Shown: positions 59,447 through 64,000 of the stretch, piece by piece
How positions within the stretch are numbered: the stretch's first letter is position 1
Layout of the letters: each line of letters opens with the position of its first letter
Source of the DNA: Gemmatimonas sp.
Lineage (GTDB): Bacteria; Gemmatimonadota; Gemmatimonadetes; Gemmatimonadales; Gemmatimonadaceae
DNA: 64,000 nt
Assembly: GCF_021298855.1 (NCBI RefSeq)
Contig: NZ_JAJTHI010000002.1
Location: 21,769-85,768, forward strand
Direction: 5' to 3'
The notes under the pieces: model-generated
Told to the model about the DNA's origin: nothing
Databases searched by the model: none
What the model saw: the letters and a program-made list of their open reading frames with translations, nothing else
Made by a program: the position numbers and the translations under genes

Positions 59447-60622
59447 TCAGGGGTGGCGCACCAGCCATCCCTCACGGATGAGGGCGGCGAGCACCACGCG
59501 CCGGCTCTCCCAGTCGAGCCCGTCGGGGATGGCGCCGGCCGCGAGCGCTTCCCCGCCGCGCACCTGGTCGAGCGTGGCGGCGGCCGCCGCCGGCAGTTCG
59601 ACCTCGCGCGTCCCGGAGAGGACTGCCACGCGCTCCCCGCGCCGCTCCACCTGCGAGGGCACCGCGACACGCCACTGCACGACATCGTCAGGTCGCAACG
59701 CGGGTATCGCCATGACCTGCTGCAGGTAATCGCCGGCCCGCGGACGCAGCTGTGACTCGAGGGCGTGACGCCGCGCCGCGACCACCGCACCGAGATCGAC
59801 GGCGCCCGGCAACGTGGCCAGTTTCGCCGTCAGCGCCTCGTGAAGCCTCGCGCCGCCTTCCTCGTGCGCCGCGTAGCCGACCGGCAGGCTCTCGCGCCAC
59901 GTGGCCTCACGCTCCACGAGCTCGTTGACACAATCGACGAGCAGATCGGCCCACGTGTACGACAGCACACCGAGGGTGATGTGGAGCGACTGTTCGTCGG
60001 TCGTGGTGGCCGCGTGCATGATGCCGCGCGGGATGTACAGCACGTCGCCAGCCGCGAGCGTGAACTCGTCCTCGACCGGGCCGGCGGTGTGCCGCGCGGG
60101 ATCGAACTTCTGGTCGGGGAGCGGCAACTCGGGGCCGCCGCCGTAAATGCGCCAGCGCTTGGTGCCCGACAGCTGCAGCACGAACACGTCGTGCGTGTCC
60201 CAGTGCGGCTTGAAGCCCTGCGCGTGCGGCGGCGTGAGGTAAATGTTGGTCTGCGTGCGCGCCGACAGCTGGGCCGTGACGGCCGCGCACAGTTGGCGGA
60301 GCGGCTCGTGCCGATCGTGCAGGGCGCCGAACACCACCGTGGCCCCCTGCGAAAACGCGTGCGCGACACGCGCCGGGTCCACCATACCGTCGCGCCAGAG
60401 ATACTCCGCCACAGGGACGGCCCCGTCGGAACGGACGAGCTTGATGGCGGGATGCTGAACGCCGAACCGCCCGAGAATGTCGTCGAGCACCGCTACGTCG
60501 AGCAGCGGCGCGAACCGGTGCCGATCGGTGGCGCGCGCCAGCACCCACGCGCGCCGGAACTGGTTGGCAAGAAAGTCCGTCGAGTCCGGCCGCCCGAGGA
60601 GCCACGCGATCGGATCACGCAT
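59447..60622 (-). CDS. JmjC/cupin-type 2-oxoglutarate oxygenase (RoxA-like)
   Basis: A protein of about 391 residues. The cupin core has the iron triad pattern HWDTHDVFVLQ (HxD) and a distal His in YIPRGIMHAATTTDEQSLHI, with KRWRIYGGGPELPLPDQ between. A C-terminal helical/winged part follows, as in ribosomal oxygenases such as RoxA (YcfD), which hydroxylate arginine of L16. The substrate here is unknown. The start 60622 (MRDPIAWLLG) is used; ATG 60649 is equally possible. Confidence 0.85.
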   Translation of the reverse strand: MRDPIAWLLGRPDSTDFLANQFRRAWVLARATDRHRFAPLLDVAVLDDILGRFGVQHPAIKLVRSDGAVPVAEYLWRDGMVDPARVAHAFSQGATVVFGALHDRHEPLRQLCAAVTAQLSARTQTNIYLTPPHAQGFKPHWDTHDVFVLQLSGTKRWRIYGGGPELPLPDQKFDPARHTAGPVEDEFTLAAGDVLYIPRGIMHAATTTDEQSLHITLGVLSYTWADLLVDCVNELVEREATWRESLPVGYAAHEEGGARLHEALTAKLATLPGAVDLGAVVAARRHALESQLRPRAGDYLQQVMAIPALRPDDVVQWRVAVPSQVERRGERVAVLSGTREVELPAAAAATLDQVRGGEALAAGAIPDGLDWESRRVVLAALIREGWLVRHP

Positions 60623-60711
60623 GGGAATCGTGAGGGCCGCAGGGGGCATGGGTGCGGCGTACGCCACCGGGGCCGGCCGCCGATCGTCCGACCGGGCCGG
60701 CCCGGTGTTGG

Positions 60712-61014
60712 TCAGCGTGCGTCCGAATCGGACTCGCCGCTGCTGTCGGGCTTGGCGGCGCTGTCGGGCTTGGCGGCGGAGTCGGGCGCCGGGGCCGCCG
60801 GGGCCACGCTGCTGGAAGGCGCCGCATCGGATCCTGCGCCGTTGTCCGACGACTCGGCCGACCCGCTTTCACCGCCACCACACGCCTGGAGCACGCCGGC
60901 CACACCCAGCGTGGCCACGGCCACGCCGAAGCGGCGCATCAGGTGCCCGCGCGGCGTCGTGCGCGCAGTGATGTCGGCCTCGGTGATGCGGGGACGCTCG
61001 GTGCTCTCGCTCAT
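60712..61014 (-). CDS. Small Ala/Ser/Asp-rich lipoprotein
   Basis: A 100-residue protein. After a 26-residue polar start (MSESTERPRITEADITARTT) comes a hydrophobic signal ending in VLQACGGG, a probable lipobox. The rest is low-complexity (repeated DSAAKP). Family and function are not recognised; the long polar head before the signal is odd and could mean the true start is the internal ATG (MRRFGVAVATLG). Confidence 0.55.
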   Translation of the reverse strand: MSESTERPRITEADITARTTPRGHLMRRFGVAVATLGVAGVLQACGGGESGSAESSDNGAGSDAAPSSSVAPAAPAPDSAAKPDSAAKPDSSGESDSDAR

Positions 61015-61136
61015 GGTGGGCAGGGCTGGAGGAAGAACGGCCGCGGGTGAGCACGGCGTGAGGAACCGGCACGGCGGCGAGGGAGATCCTTGACGATCCG
61101 CGCGAATGTGGACGATCGCGATCGGCATTTCTGGTG

Positions 61137-62039
61137 TCAAGCACGCGCTCGTGCCGCAACCTCGCCGCTCGTGAGGCTCCGCAAGCGGTCCACGCCGACG
61201 CCTTCGACGGCACACGCCGCCACGGCCGCGGCCATGCGCAGCGCCGTGTGGTCGTGGGGCGCGGCACCGGAAGCCAGCACGGCCACCAGCGCGCCGGCAA
61301 AGGCATCCCCCGCGCCCGTGGTGTCGGCTACCTGCGCCACGGGACACGCGGCCACCGCAACTGCGCGCGCGCCTCGGCGGTACAGCGTCGCCCCGCGGGC
61401 GCCGTGCTTCACGACCACCATGACCGGGCCGAGGTCGTGCAGCATGTCCACGGTGCCACGCCCATCGGTGGCCAGTGCCAGCTCCTCGTCGTCCACGAAC
61501 AGCAAGTGCACGTGGGGCAGCAGCGCCCGCAGGGCGACGCGTTCGTTGGCCCACCAGTGCGCCATGCTGTCCAGCGCCACCAGAGGGGTGGCGGGCCACT
61601 GCCGCCGCATACGCTCACGCACATGCGCAAGCACATGTTGCTGTACGAGCGGATGCGTGCTCCCCAGCAGCATCGCGTGCGGCGCGCTGGTGAAGCCCAC
61701 GGGTGGCAGTCGTCCCTCTGCCACCCCGCGCTCGCGGGACACGGTGGTGCGGTGCGCACCGTGGTCGGTGTAGCGGGCATGCCAGCGGAAGGTGGGCCCG
61801 GTCAGTACCTCGACGGCCGCGCGGTCTACCCCCGGCAGATCGAGCACGGCGAGCGGAAAGTCGGTGCCCACGGTGCCGGTGACCTGCACGGGCATCCACA
61901 GGCGCGCGGCGGCCGCCGCGTAGAGTGCCGAACCACCGGGGACGTCGCGGTGCACCACGCGGTCCGCCACGCGGTTCACGACATCCCCGTGCTCTAGGGT
62001 ATCGAGGGTGAGCGTGCCGCCAATGAGGACCGAGGGCAT
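61137..62039 (-). CDS. PfkB-family carbohydrate/nucleoside kinase
   Basis: A 300-residue kinase with VPGGSALYAAAAARLW near the N-terminus and the ATP-site signature DTTGAGDAFAGALVAVL near the C-terminus, holding the catalytic Asp. The ATG at 62039 shares one base with the stop of the nucleoside transporter (TGATG). That coupling suggests the substrate is an imported nucleoside or its sugar, for instance adenosine or ribose; this is inference. Confidence 0.9.
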   Translation of the reverse strand: MPSVLIGGTLTLDTLEHGDVVNRVADRVVHRDVPGGSALYAAAAARLWMPVQVTGTVGTDFPLAVLDLPGVDRAAVEVLTGPTFRWHARYTDHGAHRTTVSRERGVAEGRLPPVGFTSAPHAMLLGSTHPLVQQHVLAHVRERMRRQWPATPLVALDSMAHWWANERVALRALLPHVHLLFVDDEELALATDGRGTVDMLHDLGPVMVVVKHGARGATLYRRGARAVAVAACPVAQVADTTGAGDAFAGALVAVLASGAAPHDHTALRMAAAVAACAVEGVGVDRLRSLTSGEVAARARA

Positions 62040-63358
62040 CACCCGGCGACGAGCATGCCGGCCACGGTGGCGGTCATGAGCGAGGCCAGCACCCCACCCA
62101 GCAGGGCCCGCAGGCCAAGCTGGGCGAGCAGGGCGCGCTTGGACGGTGCCAGTTCTCCCATGCCGGCGATCTGCATGGCGATGGACCCGAAGTTGGCAAA
62201 GCCGGCCAGCGCGTAGCTGGCAATCACCATCGAACGCGGGGCGAGGGCGCCGGCCCCCTGCAGATGGTCGGCCAGCTGGCGGAAGGCCACGAACTCGTTG
62301 AGCACGGTCTTCACGCCGATCAGCTCACCTACCGTGCGCGCGTCCTGCCAGGGCACGCCAATGGCCCAGGCGAGTGGCGCGAGGGCGCGCCCCAACAGCC
62401 CCTGCAGCGTGAGCCCCGGCGCGCCGACCAGCGCGCCCACCCACCCAATGCCGGCGTTGAGCATGGCGAGCAGCCCCAGAAAAGCCACGAGCATGGCTCC
62501 CACCTTGATGGCGAGAAACGCTCCCTCCACGGCCCCGCGCCCTGCCGCGTCGATGACGTTGACGTCGGCCGAGTGCTCCGACTGTACGCTGAGCGTGGTG
62601 GAGGTTTCGGTGGCTTCGGTTTCGGGATACAGGAGCTTGGCCACCACCAGCGCCGCGGGCGCCGACATGACGGAGGCCGACACGAGGTGCCCGCCGATGG
62701 CGGGGAAGTACGGCGAGAGCAGGCCCACGTACGCCACGAGGAGGCCGCCGCTGATGGAGGCCAGGCCGGCCACCATGAGGGCAAAGACCTCGGAGCGCGT
62801 CATGCGCTCGAGGTAGGGGCGCACGAGCAGCGGGGTTTCCATGAGCCCCAGGAAGATGCCGCCCGCCGTGGCGAGTGTTTCGGCGCCCGAGGTGCGCATG
62901 GTGCGTTGCATGACCCACGCCACGCCGTGCACCACGCGCTGCATGAGGCGCAGGTAGTAGAGCACCGCCATGAGTGCCGAGAAGAAGACGATGGTGGGGA
63001 GGACGTGAAAGGCGAAGTAGGCCCCGGCGCGCGCGGCCTGTGTGGTGCTGGGGGTGATGGCGGCGTTGCCGCCGGCGGGGCCGGTGCCCACCGGGATGTT
63101 GTTGAACACCAGGTCGCCGAAGAGGAACTTGGCCCCGGCATCGGAGAAGCCCATGATGCGCAGCAGTGCCTCGTTGACCGCGCCAAAGAAGCCGCCGGCG
63201 CCGGGCGTGAGCAGCACGAGGGCGCCAAAGAGCAGCTGCAGGGCGAGGCCCCACCCGACCAGCCGCCAGGCGATGGCGTGGCGGTCGCGGCTCAGTGCCC
63301 AGCCGATGCCCACGAGGATGGCCAGGCCGGCGAGCGAGCGCAGTTGCGGTGGGAACAT
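62039..63358 (-). CDS. Concentrative nucleoside transporter (CNT/NupC family)
   Basis: A 439-residue membrane transporter with CNT hallmarks: FLFGDLVFNNIPVGTGPAGG region, YYLRLMQRVVHGVAWVMQRT, GIFLGLMETPLLVRPYLERM, HLVSASVMSAPAALVVAKLL and GVKTVLNEFVAFRQLADHL, SYALAGFANFGSIAMQIAGM. It takes up nucleosides with Na+ or H+. The ATG at 63358 follows a TACAAT box (63417-63412, minus strand) at a fair distance. It is coupled to the PfkB kinase gene. Confidence 0.95.
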   Translation of the reverse strand: MFPPQLRSLAGLAILVGIGWALSRDRHAIAWRLVGWGLALQLLFGALVLLTPGAGGFFGAVNEALLRIMGFSDAGAKFLFGDLVFNNIPVGTGPAGGNAAITPSTTQAARAGAYFAFHVLPTIVFFSALMAVLYYLRLMQRVVHGVAWVMQRTMRTSGAETLATAGGIFLGLMETPLLVRPYLERMTRSEVFALMVAGLASISGGLLVAYVGLLSPYFPAIGGHLVSASVMSAPAALVVAKLLYPETEATETSTTLSVQSEHSADVNVIDAAGRGAVEGAFLAIKVGAMLVAFLGLLAMLNAGIGWVGALVGAPGLTLQGLLGRALAPLAWAIGVPWQDARTVGELIGVKTVLNEFVAFRQLADHLQGAGALAPRSMVIASYALAGFANFGSIAMQIAGMGELAPSKRALLAQLGLRALLGGVLASLMTATVAGMLVAG

Positions 63359-63411
63359 CAGGTACGGCAGCCGGTGATCACGCGCCTCTCCACGGGGTTT
63401 TGGTGCGGCTA

Positions 63412-63417
63412 ATTGTA
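63412..63417 (-). promoter_or_regulatory. Possible -10 box for the nucleoside transporter unit
   Basis: TACAAT on the minus strand, 54 bases before the ATG. The matching -35 region (AAGTGA) is poor, so this is only a candidate. Confidence 0.35.
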
Positions 63418-63557
63418 GCTCGCGGGGAGGCGGTTCACTTGATCGCGTCGTGGTTGGTACGACGGGTTGGCGCACGGCGGCGTTGCTGATTGGCGACCTC
63501 GTCGCGCACCAGGGAGGTGGCGGGTGCCACTTGCGCGTCTCTCACCGCAACTGAACG

Positions 63558-63729
63558 TTAGACTGCGTTATCTGCAGTCTAATCCGGGGGAGTGAATGTT
63601 TCGAAGTATGGCGCAAGTCGCTGATAGCGTGCGCGATAGCGGGTTTCGGCGTGCTCTCGGTGCTCCGGATTAGACTGCAGAATTGCGCTGCATAATCCGT
63701 GGTCTGCAGTGATCCCCTGCAGTCTAATC
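63558..63729. repeat. Alternating palindromic TTAGACTGCAG repeats in a lower-GC tract
   Basis: Four copies of one core in alternating orientation: TTAGACTGC (63558-63566), TCTGCAGTCTAATCCGG (63571-63587), its perfect 17-bp reverse complement (63665-63681) and CTGCAGTCTAATC (63717-63729). The middle pair would bound a 111-bp unit like a small non-autonomous element. The gap 63359-63781 holds no gene otherwise. Base composition falls well below the rest of the window from about 63540. Confidence 0.75.
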
Positions 63730-63781
63730 AGCGTTATGCCTCTCGGGTCATCGAATCTCTACAAAGCGATTAGGAACGCCT

Positions 63782-64000
63782 ATGATTGAGTTGCTCGCGA
63801 AGAATGCTGGCGTTGCTGGCCAGAGGCTACAAGTGAGGAGCGCCCTCAATCCTCTACTCTGGCTTACCGCGGTCACCACGCCCGCATGTCTCTACGCAGC
63901 GTTCGCTTTCAGGTCTGAGACCGCGATCGCAATCGGACTACTCATATTATGTGCTGCGCCAGTTCTCGCGACGATTGGTATCGCAGTGTTCTTCGCCGTC
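63782..64000 (+). CDS. Start of a small membrane protein (3' end outside window)
   Basis: From ATG 63782 the frame stays open for 73 codons to the window's end. It begins MIELLAKNAGVAGQRLQVRS and contains two hydrophobic stretches, LLWLTAVTTPACLYAAFAF and AIAIGLLILCAAPVLATIGI. Codon use is less GC-rich than in the neighbours. No family recognised. It follows the palindromic repeats and may belong to a transferred segment. Confidence 0.55.
   Translation, partial: MIELLAKNAGVAGQRLQVRSALNPLLWLTAVTTPACLYAAFAFRSETAIAIGLLILCAAPVLATIGIAVFFAV

Noticed and set aside
63556..63740. Integron attC site (GTTAGAC and GCGTTATGCC near paired repeats)
   Set aside because: No complete R''-L''-L'-R' arrangement with the required core spacing could be traced, and no integrase or cassette array is visible.
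1..64000. tRNA or rRNA genes
   Set aside because: No TPsiC-loop plus acceptor pairing or conserved rRNA segments were noticed on either strand by eye; a dedicated scan (tRNAscan-SE) would be decisive.

Overview
The window looks like chromosome of a GC-rich, Gram-negative, outer-membrane-bearing bacterium, most likely a phototrophic member of the Gemmatimonadota (Gemmatimonas-like). The basis is high GC with strong GC3, many TonB-dependent receptors and carboxypeptidase-regulatory-like secreted proteins, a SusC/SusD pair, BNR/Asp-box proteins, an M28 peptidase, and a bacteriochlorophyll-synthesis module (bchE, hemN, bchJ, hemJ). The taxonomic call is inference; no rRNA or tRNA gene is visible.

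Layout. 1-4 kb: end of a universal stress protein facing a DUF4010 - mlaE - mlaD lipid-transport operon without its ATPase. 4-6.6 kb: an ArsR-methyltransferase fusion with a 16-bp palindromic operator, then S-adenosylhomocysteine hydrolase. 6.7-13.7 kb: cell-envelope proteins (a TonB plug-only protein, an Oar-like TonB receptor, two secreted unknowns). The last of these, a putative outer-membrane protein, is preceded on its own strand by a promoter and a well-formed yybP-ykoY manganese riboswitch. 14-18 kb: hemJ, bchJ, hemN, bchE as a tight minus-strand module. 18.4-22.5 kb: M28 peptidase, cytochrome b/c fusion and Rieske protein as overlapping genes. 22.7-27.7 kb: cytochrome b562 (with a clear terminator) and a SusC/SusD pair. 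27.9-30.4 kb: LVIVD-repeat protein with a DUF305 lipoprotein. 30.5-32.5 kb: aromatic amino-acid region. A prephenate dehydratase without ACT domain diverges from DAHP synthase (aroF); aroF has a sigma70-type promoter, a Tyr/Phe-containing leader peptide and an attenuator hairpin, and is followed by a chorismate mutase cut off after its first helix. 32.5-33.5 kb: a repeat-bounded GxxExxY gene exactly where the mutase is broken. 33.5-40 kb: Vgb-like lyase, sensor kinase, response regulator, a GIY-YIG protein and an FeS (6-4)-type photolyase. 40-43 kb: small membrane proteins and a DUF1080 protein. 43.3-47.2 kb: molybdenum hydroxylase IorAB and two lipoproteins. 47-51 kb: SelO, NlpE-like lipoprotein, MsrB, MsrA. 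51-59 kb: serine beta-lactamase-like hydrolase, a TetR - glycoside hydrolase pair with an operator, and a large Asp-box protein. 59-63.4 kb: JmjC/cupin protein, small lipoprotein, PfkB kinase and concentrative nucleoside transporter. 63.5-64 kb: a lower-GC tract with alternating palindromes and the start of a small membrane protein.

The two strongest regulatory discoveries are the manganese riboswitch placed before an outer-membrane-type protein of unknown function, and the aromatic-residue leader/attenuator before aroF. A second theme is a set of large fold-back elements in intergenic gaps (about 18.2, 27.8, 32.5-33.5, 38.1, 40.0, 49.7 and 50.8-51.2 kb). They are built from short degenerate tandem repeats whose reverse complements lie on the other arm. 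One pair brackets the GxxExxY gene and coincides with truncation of the chorismate mutase.
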